From an uncultured Clostridia bacterium (GTDB lineage: Bacteria > Bacillota > Clostridia > Oscillospirales > Oscillospiraceae): a DNA stretch of 15,515 bases. The DNA is taken from NCBI GenBank assembly GCA_945867445.1, contig CAMBID010000003.1, forward strand, positions 1 through 15,515. The letters are read 5' to 3'. A model generated the notes under the pieces. It ran no database searches. It was not told where the DNA came from and saw nothing but the letters and a program-made list of their open reading frames with translations. Shown one piece after another: positions 6,883-14,157 of this stretch. The first letter of the stretch is position 1. Each line of letters begins with the position of its first letter. A program made the translations under genes and the position numbers.

Positions 6883-7539
6883 ATGAAAAAGATCCTTGGC
6901 ATCTCCGGCAGTCCCCGCAAGGACGCCAACACTGACCGGATGCTGCACTACGCTCTGGAAGCTGCCGAGAGCGTGGGCAACATCACCACGGAGGCCATCT
7001 ATCTCCGGGACTACAACATCCACAGCTGCAAGGGCTGCTTCGCCTGCTGCCGGGAGCCCGGCATGAAGGACGGCGGCATCCACGCCTGTGCCCTTTTCCG
7101 GGACGGGATGGACGAGATCTATCCCAAGCTGAAGGAGTGCGACGGCCTGATCCTGGCCTCTCCGGTGTACTTCGGCAGCATCTCTACCCAGCTCAAGCAG
7201 TTCATGGACCGCACCGAGGGTCTTCTGCGCTACGGCACCAGCCAGTACCAGTATGGCCTGCAGGACAAGGTGGGCGGATGTCTGGCCGTAGGCGGCAACC
7301 GCAACGCCGGCGAGGAATTCGCTCTGCTGACCATGCAGTACTACTTTGAGATCCACGACATGATCGTGGTGGGCAGCGGCGGCGAGCCGAGACCTGGCTG
7401 CTACCTGGGCGGCGGCTGCACCACTCACCCCGAGCGGGGCTCCGTCCGGGACGCCGTGGAGCAGGACGAGATCGGCCTCAAGAGCGCGAGAAACACCGGC
7501 ATCCGGGTGGCAAAGACCGTACTCCGCTACGCGAAGTAA
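6883..7539 (+). CDS. Flavodoxin-fold NADPH-dependent FMN reductase / iron-sulfur flavoprotein-like
   Basis: A 218-residue flavodoxin-like protein. The N-terminal GISGSPRKDANTDRML is the phosphate-binding loop for FMN, and ASPVYFGSISTQLKQFMDR (roughly 92-110) is the usual second FMN block. Between them C49, C52, C55, C56 and C69 form a CxxCxxC plus distal cysteine pattern. This resembles the 4Fe-4S site of archaeal/clostridial iron-sulfur flavoproteins, although the last spacing is longer than the classic motif. It would carry electrons between ferredoxin and another acceptor, or reduce a substrate. Its place between an aminotransferase and a transporter, ahead of a ferredoxin-reducing oxidoreductase, favours an electron-transfer role, perhaps taking reduced ferredoxin from the pathway. 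The start follows AAAGGAG. Function in detail is unknown. Confidence 0.88.
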   Translation: MKKILGISGSPRKDANTDRMLHYALEAAESVGNITTEAIYLRDYNIHSCKGCFACCREPGMKDGGIHACALFRDGMDEIYPKLKECDGLILASPVYFGSISTQLKQFMDRTEGLLRYGTSQYQYGLQDKVGGCLAVGGNRNAGEEFALLTMQYYFEIHDMIVVGSGGEPRPGCYLGGGCTTHPERGSVRDAVEQDEIGLKSARNTGIRVAKTVLRYAK

Positions 7540-7631
7540 GACCCACGCATAAACCACGCGCGCATATCCCCCCCCACCGCACCTGTCAGGAAAGACCGCA
7601 GCGACGGAAAAATTAAAGGAGGACAAAGCAC

Positions 7632-9047
7632 ATGGTAGACGCATTGAACAACTTTTTCGGCCAGATCAGCAACTTCCTCTGGGGCAACTTCTATATGATC
7701 GTTCTCGTGGCGACGGGCGTGATGTTCACCGTCCGGCTGGGCTTCCCCCAGATCCGCCACCTGGGCGACAGCTTCCGCCTGACCTTTGCGGGCATCCGCC
7801 AGAAAGATAAGGCCGGTAAGGATGGCATGTCCGCCTGGCAGTCCCTGGCCACCGCCATCGCAGGCCAGGTGGGCACCGGCAACATCGCCGGCCCTGCCAC
7901 CGCCATCATGGCCGGCGGCCCCGGCGCCATCTTCTGGATGTGGGTCAGCGCCTTCTTCGGCATGGGCACCATCTTCTCCGAGGCCGTGGCGGCCCAGAAG
8001 TACAAAGCCACCCTGGAGGACGGCACCGTCATCGGCGGTCCCGCCTACTACATCAAGGCCGCCTTCAAGGGCAAGCTGGGCAGCGGCCTCGCCACCGCCT
8101 TCTCCATCTTCCTCATCGTGGGCTTCGGTCTCGCCGCGGCCCTCATTCAGGGCAACACCATCAGCGAGGCTTTTAGCTACTCCCTGAACGTGCCCCCCAT
8201 CGCCATCGGCGTGGTGGTGGCCATCCTCACCATGATCGTTGTAGTGGGCGGCCGGCAGCGCATCGCCGCCTTCGTCACTACCTGCGTACCCCTGATGTCC
8301 ATCATTTATATCGTGGCCGGCCTCATCGTGATCATCGTCAATATTGAAAACCTGGGCCCCGCTATCAAAATGATCTTCGTGGGCGCCTTCAATCCCCGGG
8401 CCGTGGCCGGCGGCATGTTCGGCATCGGCATCAAGGAAGCCATGCGTTACGGCATCGCCCGCGGCCTCTTCTCCAACGAGGCGGGCACCGGCTCTACTCC
8501 CCACGCACACGCCGTGGCAAAGGTCAAGCATCCCTGCGACCAGGGCATCGTGGCCATGATGAGCGTCTTCATCGACACCTTCATCATCCTGAACATCACC
8601 GTTCTCATTATCCTCACCAGCGGCGCCTACACCACCGGCCAGGACGGCATCGTGCTCACCCAGATCGCCTTCAGCAACGTCTTCGGCAGCGTCGGCCATA
8701 TCCTCATCTCCATCTGCATTTTCTTCTTCTCCTTCTCTACCATCATCGCAGGCTACTTCTACGGCCAGTCCAACGTGCTGAAGCTCTTCGGCAACAAGGG
8801 CGTGATGCCCTACAACGTGTTCATCGCCATCTTTGTGCTGCTGGGCGCCGGCGCTTCCGTGAGCCTGGTGTGGAGCATCTGCGACGTCTTCAACGGCTTC
8901 ATGGTGGTGCTGAACATCCTGGGCCTCTGGGGCATCAGCAACGTGGTCGTAAAGCTCTGGAAGGAGTATCAGAAGGATCCCGACCTGCCCACGACGCTGA
9001 AGGACGTGAAGGCGGCCAAAGAAGCCGCCAAGGCAGCGAAAAACTGA
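7632..9047 (+). CDS. AGCS-family alanine/glycine:sodium symporter
   Basis: An inner-membrane amino acid carrier of 471 residues. Roughly ten or eleven hydrophobic segments are visible, for example near residues 15-35, 90-110, 150-172, 180-205, 210-238, 305-330, 355-378 and 390-415. The family signature GTGNIAG (81-87) followed by GGPGAIFWMWVSAFFGMG is intact, as is FSNEAGTGSTPHAHA in the second half. AGCS carriers import alanine, glycine or related small amino acids with sodium, so this suggests the operon's substrate or a partner amino acid is small and neutral. The protein ends with a charged, lysine/alanine-rich tail. The start is set by AAAGGAGGA; the gap of 92 bases to the flavoprotein gene holds no visible terminator, so it is probably cotranscribed. 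Confidence 0.96.
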   Translation: MVDALNNFFGQISNFLWGNFYMIVLVATGVMFTVRLGFPQIRHLGDSFRLTFAGIRQKDKAGKDGMSAWQSLATAIAGQVGTGNIAGPATAIMAGGPGAIFWMWVSAFFGMGTIFSEAVAAQKYKATLEDGTVIGGPAYYIKAAFKGKLGSGLATAFSIFLIVGFGLAAALIQGNTISEAFSYSLNVPPIAIGVVVAILTMIVVVGGRQRIAAFVTTCVPLMSIIYIVAGLIVIIVNIENLGPAIKMIFVGAFNPRAVAGGMFGIGIKEAMRYGIARGLFSNEAGTGSTPHAHAVAKVKHPCDQGIVAMMSVFIDTFIILNITVLIILTSGAYTTGQDGIVLTQIAFSNVFGSVGHILISICIFFFSFSTIIAGYFYGQSNVLKLFGNKGVMPYNVFIAIFVLLGAGASVSLVWSICDVFNGFMVVLNILGLWGISNVVVKLWKEYQKDPDLPTTLKDVKAAKEAAKAAKN

Positions 9048-9055
9048 TCCCTGCG

Positions 9056-9101
9056 GGTATCCGGTCCGTCGGGACACCGGCGGTCCGGATACCGTCATTT
9101 T
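9056..9101 (+). terminator. Stem-loop in the symporter-ATPase gap, possible partial terminator
   Basis: GGTATCCGG (9056-9064) and CCGGATACC (9085-9093) are perfect arms. The stem continues inside across a T-T mismatch with CCG/CGG pairs. It is followed by GTCATTTTG, a short T tract. Its place in the middle of the operon suggests partial termination or RNA stability control that would separate the upstream (uptake and amino-group removal) from the downstream (oxidation) genes. Confidence 0.45.
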
Positions 9102-9132
9102 GTCCCCGGCGGAACTGGAAGGGAGGCGCGCT

Positions 9133-9819
9133 ATGAACATCCCGGATCCTATAATTATCGTGGGCCATTATGGCAGCGGGAAGACGGAGTTCGCGGCGAA
9201 TCTCGCCCTGGCGCTGAGCCGGGCGGGAAGGCCCGTCCTGGCGGCGGACCTTGACATCGTGAACCCCTACTTCCGGCTGCGGGAGCTGCGGGAGGACTTC
9301 GCCCCGGAGAACATCCGGGTGATCTCCAGCTATTACGAGGACGAGATGTGCCTGGATTCCCCGGCTCTGGCCGCCTCCCTGCGGAGCTGCTTTGAGCCGG
9401 AGGGGACCGGCGAGGCCAGGATCGCGGACGTGGGGGGCGATCCCGCCGGGGCCACGGTGCTGGGGCGCTACGCCGCGCTGCTGCGGGGACAGGAGTACGG
9501 CATGTGGCTGGTGGTAAACGCCAACCGCCCCCAGACCCGGGAGGCCGCCCAGGTGGCCGCCTACATCGACGCCATCCAGCGGGCCAGCCGCCTCCAAGTA
9601 ACGGGCCTCGTCAACAACACCCACTTTCTCCGGGAGACCGGGGCGGAGGACGTCCTGCGGGGCGACGCCCTGGTCCGGGAGGTGGGAAAGCTCACCGGGC
9701 TCCCCGTGATCTGCACGGCGGCGGAGGAGCGGCTGCTCCCGGCACTGCGGGACGCGGACCTCGCGGGGGAGCTCTTCCCCATGACCCTGCGGATGCGGCC
9801 GGACTGGCTGGACCGCTGA
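9133..9819 (+). CDS. P-loop ATPase of unknown function (ParA/MinD-like fold)
   Basis: A cytosolic nucleotide-binding protein of 228 residues. The P-loop is GHYGSGKTEF (11-20), followed by ADLDIVNPYFR (D39, D41, Walker A-prime-like) and DVGGDPAGA (99-107), which fits Walker B. NANRPQTR (129-136) and NNTHF (161-165) would contact the base. It lacks the KGGxGK lysine of true ParA/MinD/NBP35 proteins. I know of similar proteins encoded beside ferredoxin-dependent 2-oxoacid oxidoreductases in anaerobic Firmicutes, but of no demonstrated function. Building or activating the iron-sulfur enzyme is a reasonable guess. The start at 9133 is chosen because GGGAGG lies 6 bases upstream; an earlier start at 9100 is not supported. 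The ferredoxin gene begins 45 bases later. Confidence 0.85.
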   Translation: MNIPDPIIIVGHYGSGKTEFAANLALALSRAGRPVLAADLDIVNPYFRLRELREDFAPENIRVISSYYEDEMCLDSPALAASLRSCFEPEGTGEARIADVGGDPAGATVLGRYAALLRGQEYGMWLVVNANRPQTREAAQVAAYIDAIQRASRLQVTGLVNNTHFLRETGAEDVLRGDALVREVGKLTGLPVICTAAEERLLPALRDADLAGELFPMTLRMRPDWLDR

Positions 9820-9864
9820 GGACCAACGGGGAAAGGATCAACTTTCTCAGGAAGGAAAGGTACT

Positions 9865-10095
9865 ATGGCATTTCGAGTGACATTTCTGCGGGACGCCTGC
9901 AAGGGCTGCGAGCTCTGCATGGCGTTCTGTCCCAAAAAGCTCATCGTCGCGGACAAGAGCGTTCTCAACAAGAGCGGCATCCATCCCGCCGCCATCCGCG
10001 ACAGCAGCCAGTGCGTGGGCTGCCTCAGCTGCGTGATGATGTGTCCGGACGCCGTCATCACCGTGGAAAAACTGGACGAAGGGGAGGAGGCGTGA
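9865..10095 (+). CDS. 2-oxoacid:ferredoxin oxidoreductase delta subunit (2x[4Fe-4S] ferredoxin)
   Basis: A 76-residue ferredoxin-type subunit. Two complete cluster motifs are present: C12, C15, C18, C22-P (CKGCELCMAFCP) and C50, C53, C56, C60-P (CVGCLSCVMMCP). Each would hold one [4Fe-4S] cluster, with the fourth ligand of each motif swapped to the other cluster in the usual way. It takes electrons from the thiamine-bound intermediate in the beta subunit and passes them to free ferredoxin. The start follows AGGAAAGG. It ends one base before the alpha-subunit gene, a spacing that points to translational coupling. The delta-alpha-beta-gamma order is that of KOR/VOR-type enzymes. Confidence 0.94.
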   Translation: MAFRVTFLRDACKGCELCMAFCPKKLIVADKSVLNKSGIHPAAIRDSSQCVGCLSCVMMCPDAVITVEKLDEGEEA

Positions 10096-10096
10096 C

Positions 10097-11155
10097 ATGG
10101 CGAAGGTATTGATGAAGGGCAACGAGGCCATGGCGGAGGCCGCCATCCAGGCCGGCTGCCAGGCGTTTTTCGGCTATCCCATCACGCCCCAGAGCGAGAT
10201 CCCGGAGTACTTCTCCCGGGAGCTGCCCCCCAGAGGCGGACTTTTCCTGCAGGCGGAGAGCGAAATGGCCGCCATGAATATGGTCATGGGCGCTTCCGCT
10301 GCCGGCGGACGGGTGATGACCTCCACCTCCGGCCCCGGCTTCTGCCTGAAGCTGGAGGCCCTGGCCGCCATGACCCTGACCCGCCTGCCCGCGGTCATCG
10401 TGGTGGTGATGCGCAGCGGCCCCGCCTTCGGCACCATGAAGGCCGCCCAGGAGGACTACCGCATGTGCGGCAACGGCGGCTACCGGGTGGTGACCATGGC
10501 CCCCTCCGACGTGCAGGAGGCCGCCGCCATGGTCTACGAGGCCTTTGACATCGCCGACCAGTACCGCAACCCCGTGGTCATCCTGGCGGACGGCATGATC
10601 GGCCAGATGATGGGCTCCGTGGACTTTGACCGGATGCCGCCCCGTCGGGAGAACCTCCCGGCCAAGGACTGGGCCCTCCGGGGCAGCGATTCCCGGGGCG
10701 GAAAGGCTCAGGCCATCCTTTTCCCCGTGGGAACCGCCCATTACATCGAGAAGAATATCGCCGAGACGGAGCTCTACCCCGCCCTCATCGCCAACGAGAC
10801 CCGGGTGGAGTCCATCGGCGTGGAGGACGCCGACATCGTCCTCGCCGCCTACGGCACCGCCTCCCGGATGTGCCGGGCGGCCATGGAGACCCTGAAGGGC
10901 GAGCTGAAGCTGGGCCTCATCCGGCCCAAGACCCTCTGGCCCTTCCCCTATGAGGCCTTTGAGGCCGTGAACCCCAAGTGTAAGGCCATCATCTGCCCGG
11001 AGATCAACATCATGGGCCAGATGATCGACGACGTGAAGATCGCCGCCGCCGGCCGCTGGCCGGTGAGCCACGTGGGCGATTCCCGGACGGATTTCCTGAC
11101 GCCGGACGCCATCGTGGAGAAGGTCCGCCAGGTCTGGAAGGAGGTAAACGCATGA
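10097..11155 (+). CDS. vorB: 2-oxoacid:ferredoxin oxidoreductase alpha subunit (VorB type)
   Basis: The 352-residue subunit carries the pyrimidine-binding thiamine domain, the acceptor half of the active site. It oxidises a 2-oxoacid plus CoA to acyl-CoA and CO2, reducing ferredoxin. It opens with MAKVLMKGNEAMAEAAIQAG and has FGYPITPQSEIPEY (Y27-P31), QAESEMAAMNM (E54), and R106 in VMRSGPAFG, the position that contacts substrate or CoA in relatives. Length and start fit 3-methyl-2-oxobutanoate dehydrogenase VorB. The segment TSTSGPGFCLKLEALAAM and the following AFGTMKAAQEDYRMCGNGG depart from the usual TSSSSPGISLKQE and GLGGIQPAQSDY. These residues line the substrate pocket in relatives, so the substrate may not be the valine oxoacid. 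It overlaps the beta gene by 4 bases (ATGA). Confidence 0.92.
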   Translation: MAKVLMKGNEAMAEAAIQAGCQAFFGYPITPQSEIPEYFSRELPPRGGLFLQAESEMAAMNMVMGASAAGGRVMTSTSGPGFCLKLEALAAMTLTRLPAVIVVVMRSGPAFGTMKAAQEDYRMCGNGGYRVVTMAPSDVQEAAAMVYEAFDIADQYRNPVVILADGMIGQMMGSVDFDRMPPRRENLPAKDWALRGSDSRGGKAQAILFPVGTAHYIEKNIAETELYPALIANETRVESIGVEDADIVLAAYGTASRMCRAAMETLKGELKLGLIRPKTLWPFPYEAFEAVNPKCKAIICPEINIMGQMIDDVKIAAAGRWPVSHVGDSRTDFLTPDAIVEKVRQVWKEVNA

Positions 11156-11892
11156 GCACCCCGCTGAACCACAGACCCCATTCCCTCAACGACAGTCCCT
11201 TTACCTTCTGCCCCGGCTGCTCCCACGGCATCATCGTCCAGCTGGTGACCTCCGTCATTGACGAGATGGGCATCGGCGGCGACACCGTGTGCGTGGGCTG
11301 CGTGGGCTGCGGCGGCTATCTGCCCTGGTTCATGAACACTGACACCATCTGCTCTCTCCACGGCCGGGCCCCCGCCAACGCCACCGGCATCAAACGGATC
11401 CAGCCGGACAAGGTGGTCTTCACCTATCAGGGCGACGGCGACCTGGCCTCCATCGGCACGGCGGAGATCGTCCATGCCGCCCACCGGGGCGAGAAGATCA
11501 CCACCATTTTCGTCAACAACACAACCTACGGCATGACCGGCGGCCAGATGGCCCCTACCACCTTGGTTGGCCAGAAGACCACCACCTCCCCCTACGGCCG
11601 GGACGCCGCCCACTGCGGCAAGCCCATCCGGGTCTGCGAGATGCTCTCCGCCATCGACGGGGCGGCCTTCCTGGAGCGGGTGGCGGTGGACAGCCCCGCC
11701 AACGTCCGCAAGGCCAAGAAAGCCATTCGCCGGGCCTTTGAGTGCCAGCTCCAGGGCAAGGGCTTCGCCCTGGTGGAGGTCCTGGCCGCCTGCCCCACCA
11801 ACTGGGGCATGACGCCGGTGGAGGCCGTGGGCCGCATCCGCTCCGAGATGATCCCCTACTACCCGCTGGGGAACTTCCGGGATTTTGAGTGA
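11152..11892 (+). CDS. 2-oxoacid:ferredoxin oxidoreductase beta subunit (thiamine diphosphate-binding)
   Basis: The 246-residue subunit binds the diphosphate end of thiamine diphosphate and the proximal [4Fe-4S] cluster. Cluster ligands are expected among C20 and C23 (FCPGCSHG), C50/C53 (GCVGCGG) and the later cysteine in AACPTNWG. The thiamine motif starts GDGDLASIG (94-102) and ends NNTTYGMTGGQM (122-133), which is canonical. The protein length is normal for a separate, unfused beta subunit, unlike the beta-gamma fusion in some archaeal VOR enzymes. The start overlaps the end of the alpha gene, so translation is coupled. Gamma begins 17 bases after its stop. Catalytic competence looks intact; nothing is missing. 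Confidence 0.94.
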   Translation: MSTPLNHRPHSLNDSPFTFCPGCSHGIIVQLVTSVIDEMGIGGDTVCVGCVGCGGYLPWFMNTDTICSLHGRAPANATGIKRIQPDKVVFTYQGDGDLASIGTAEIVHAAHRGEKITTIFVNNTTYGMTGGQMAPTTLVGQKTTTSPYGRDAAHCGKPIRVCEMLSAIDGAAFLERVAVDSPANVRKAKKAIRRAFECQLQGKGFALVEVLAACPTNWGMTPVEAVGRIRSEMIPYYPLGNFRDFE

Positions 11893-11909
11893 GCAGGGAG
11901 GGCAGCGAT

Positions 11910-12461
11910 ATGTTCAGAAATACCATCATCGTGGCCGGCTCCGGCGGGCAGGGCGCCCTTCGGGTGGGGCAGATGATCGCCTACGCCGCCATCAACGAGG
12001 GCAACGAGGCCACCTGGCTCCCCTCCTACGGGGCGGAGATGCGGGGCGGCACCGCCAACTGCTCCGTGGTCATCTCCGACGAGGAGATCCCCTTCGCTAT
12101 GGTATCCCAGCCGGGGTGCTGCATCGTGATGAATAACGCCTCCCTGGCGAAGTTCCAGGCCGCCATCCAGCCCGGCGGCACCCTGATCCTGGACAGCTCC
12201 ATGGTGGACGCTCCCGTGGAGCGGACGGATCTGCGGGTGGTCCGGGTGCCGGCGGACGTCATCGCCGAGGAGGAGGGCAACTCCCGGGGCGCCAACATGG
12301 TGCTGCTGGGGGCCTATGTGGCCGCCTGCGGCGGCATCAGCATGGACGCCGTCTGCCAGAACATCGACCACAGCTTCACAGGCTCCAAGGCCAAGTACGC
12401 CGAGTCCAACAAGCGCCTGGCCCGCCGGGGATACGAACTGGTGGCGTCCCAGGGGAACTGA
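11910..12461 (+). CDS. 2-oxoacid:ferredoxin oxidoreductase gamma subunit
   Basis: The 183-residue gamma subunit, which closes over the CoA-binding side of the complex. Family motifs are AGSGGQGALRVGQMIAYAA (9-27) and WLPSYGAEMRGGTANC (36-51), both intact. The C-terminal half contains the GANMVLLGAY segment typical of the family. The ATG at 11910 is preferred because GGGAGGG lies 7 bases upstream and the family starts just before the glycine-rich loop. A GTG at 11889, overlapping the end of beta, is the alternative and would add seven residues. Butyrate kinase starts 10 bases after the stop, so the acyl-CoA producer and the ATP-forming enzyme are on one message. Confidence 0.92.
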   Translation: MFRNTIIVAGSGGQGALRVGQMIAYAAINEGNEATWLPSYGAEMRGGTANCSVVISDEEIPFAMVSQPGCCIVMNNASLAKFQAAIQPGGTLILDSSMVDAPVERTDLRVVRVPADVIAEEEGNSRGANMVLLGAYVAACGGISMDAVCQNIDHSFTGSKAKYAESNKRLARRGYELVASQGN

Positions 12462-12471
12462 GGAGGAGCGC

Positions 12472-13542
12472 ATGGAAAAGGTCTACCGTCTTTTTGTCAT
12501 CAATCCCGGCTCCACCTCCACCCGGGTCGCCTACTATGAGAACGACCGGGAGGTCCTGGGCACCAAGCTGGTCCACCCCTCCCAGGAGATCGCGAAGTAC
12601 CGGACCATCAACGACCAGCTGCCCATGCGCCGGCAAATGGTGCTGGACTACCTGGAGGAGGCCGGCATCCATGAGCTGGACGCCATCGTCTCCCGTGGCG
12701 GCGGCGGCCGGCCCATCCACTGCGGCGGCTATGCCATCACTCCCCTGATGGCCGAGGAATGCAGCCGGGCTCCCTGGCCCCACGCCTCCAACCTGGGCGT
12801 AATGATCTCCATCGACCTGATGGAGCGCTTCCACGTGCCGGGCTTCATCTACGACGCCCCCCTGGCGGATGACTTCATTGACCTCGCCAAGGTCTCCGGC
12901 CTGCCGGAGCTCCCCATCCAGCGGGGCGCGGGCCATCCCCTCAACGAAAAGGCCGCTGGCTACCGGGTGGCGGAGAAGCTGGGCGGGAAGTATGCCGACT
13001 ACAACTTCATTATCTGCCACCTGGGCGGCGGCATCACCGTCAACGCCCACGCCAAGGGCAAGATCATCGACTCTCACATCAACGCCTTCTCCCCGGAGCG
13101 GGCGGGCGCCCTGCCCATGGTGGCCTTCACCAAGAAGTGCTTCTCCGGGGACTGGGACTATGACACCGCCTTCAAGCGTCAGATGGGCGGCGGCGGGCTT
13201 GTGGCCTACCTCGGCACCAGCGACGTGCAGGAGGTGGAGCGCCGCATCGACGCCGGGGACAAGGATGCGGATTTCTACTTTGACGCCATGATCTATCAGA
13301 TCGCAAAGGACATCGGCGGCATGGCCACCGTGATGAACGGCCAGGTGGACCGGGTGATCCTCACCGGCGAGATCGCCCGCTCCCAGCGCCTGGTGGAGCG
13401 GCTGCGCCGCCGGGTGGAGTTCATCGCCCCGGTGGAAGTCGTCCCCGGCGCCGTGGAGATGGACGCCCTGGTGGCCGGCGCGCTGCGGATGCTGCGGGGG
13501 CAGGAAGAGATCCGGGATTACGACACGGAACGCAACGACTGA
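12472..13542 (+). CDS. buk: Butyrate kinase (branched-chain fatty acid kinase type)
   Basis: An acetate kinase-superfamily enzyme (ASKHA fold) of 356 residues that transfers phosphate from an acyl phosphate to ADP, yielding ATP and a free acid. INPGSTSTR (10-18) is the N-terminal phosphate loop; HLGGG (183-187) is the second. The protein keeps HASNLG, HPLNEKA, FSPERAG and the C-terminal ILTGEIA (296-302). Several otherwise constant stretches are altered: INAFSPERAGALP replaces the usual GEGPFSPERSGGVP, and E300 replaces the second glycine of LTGGIA. This suggests a specialised acyl phosphate, perhaps branched or substituted, and not plain butyryl phosphate. The start follows GAGGAGG. No phosphotransbutyrylase gene is present; PduL, 15 bases downstream, supplies that step. 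Confidence 0.92.
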   Translation: MEKVYRLFVINPGSTSTRVAYYENDREVLGTKLVHPSQEIAKYRTINDQLPMRRQMVLDYLEEAGIHELDAIVSRGGGGRPIHCGGYAITPLMAEECSRAPWPHASNLGVMISIDLMERFHVPGFIYDAPLADDFIDLAKVSGLPELPIQRGAGHPLNEKAAGYRVAEKLGGKYADYNFIICHLGGGITVNAHAKGKIIDSHINAFSPERAGALPMVAFTKKCFSGDWDYDTAFKRQMGGGGLVAYLGTSDVQEVERRIDAGDKDADFYFDAMIYQIAKDIGGMATVMNGQVDRVILTGEIARSQRLVERLRRRVEFIAPVEVVPGAVEMDALVAGALRMLRGQEEIRDYDTERND

Positions 13543-13557
13543 GAAAGGCGGCTGCCA

Positions 13558-14136
13558 ATGAAGAACAAAGTGCATGTTATGATCTCCAACCGGCATATGC
13601 ACCTGAACCGGGAGGCTCTGGACATCCTCTTCGGCGAGGGCTATGAGCTGACGGTGAAGCGCCCCATGGCGCCCCCCATCTTCGCCGCCAACGAGACGGT
13701 GACCCTCCAGGGCCCCAAGGGCAGGATCGAGGGCGTCCGTATCCTGGGGCCGCTGCGGAACTATAACCAGGTGGAGATCCTGCGGGCAGACAACTTCGTC
13801 CTGGGGAGCCGCGCCGAGGTGAAGATCTCCGGGTCCCCGGACCTGGCCCCCCTGACCGTCATCGGCCCCAAGGGCAAGATCGATTTTGACTCCGTGGCGG
13901 TGGTGGCCCTGCGGCACATCCACTTTGCCCCGGAGCAGGCCGCGGAATACGGCCTCCAAAAGGGACAGAAGGTCCGGGTGAAGGTCAGCGGCGAGCGGGA
14001 GCTGGTTTTCGGCGACTGCCAGGTGGTCTTCACCGACGGGATGGAGGAACCCATGATGCACGTGGACGTGGAGGAGGCCAACGCGGCCTGCATCACCAAC
14101 ATGGACGTCGTGGAGATCCTGCCCCCGGAGGAGTGA
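13558..14136 (+). CDS. pduL: PduL-type phosphate acyltransferase (phosphotransacylase)
   Basis: A two-beta-barrel zinc enzyme of 192 residues that swaps CoA for phosphate on an acyl group, providing the acyl phosphate for butyrate kinase. Conserved ligands are visible: SNRHMHL (H13, H15), ALRHIHFAP (H120, H122) and MHVDVEEANAA (H168, D170, E172, N175). The N terminus starts directly at the first barrel, so the encapsulation peptide found on microcompartment PduL is absent; the enzyme should be free in the cytosol. No shell-protein gene is nearby. The usual PLRSKTQVEI stretch reads PLRNYNQVEI. The start follows AGAAAGGCGG. The substrate is likely the acyl-CoA made by the neighbouring oxidoreductase. 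Confidence 0.94.
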   Translation: MKNKVHVMISNRHMHLNREALDILFGEGYELTVKRPMAPPIFAANETVTLQGPKGRIEGVRILGPLRNYNQVEILRADNFVLGSRAEVKISGSPDLAPLTVIGPKGKIDFDSVAVVALRHIHFAPEQAAEYGLQKGQKVRVKVSGERELVFGDCQVVFTDGMEEPMMHVDVEEANAACITNMDVVEILPPEE

Positions 14137-14157
14137 GAGAAACGGAGGTACCTTAGA

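Noticed and set aside
7540..7631. Riboswitch or terminator in front of the symporter gene
   Set aside because: No stable hairpin, T run or known aptamer core could be seen in these 92 bases; only a C-rich patch and a good ribosome binding site.
7527..9140. A minus-strand open frame of over 500 codons opposite the symporter
   Set aside because: The product is rich in His, Asp and Gly with no recognisable domain. The plus strand encodes an intact AGCS carrier with signature motifs.
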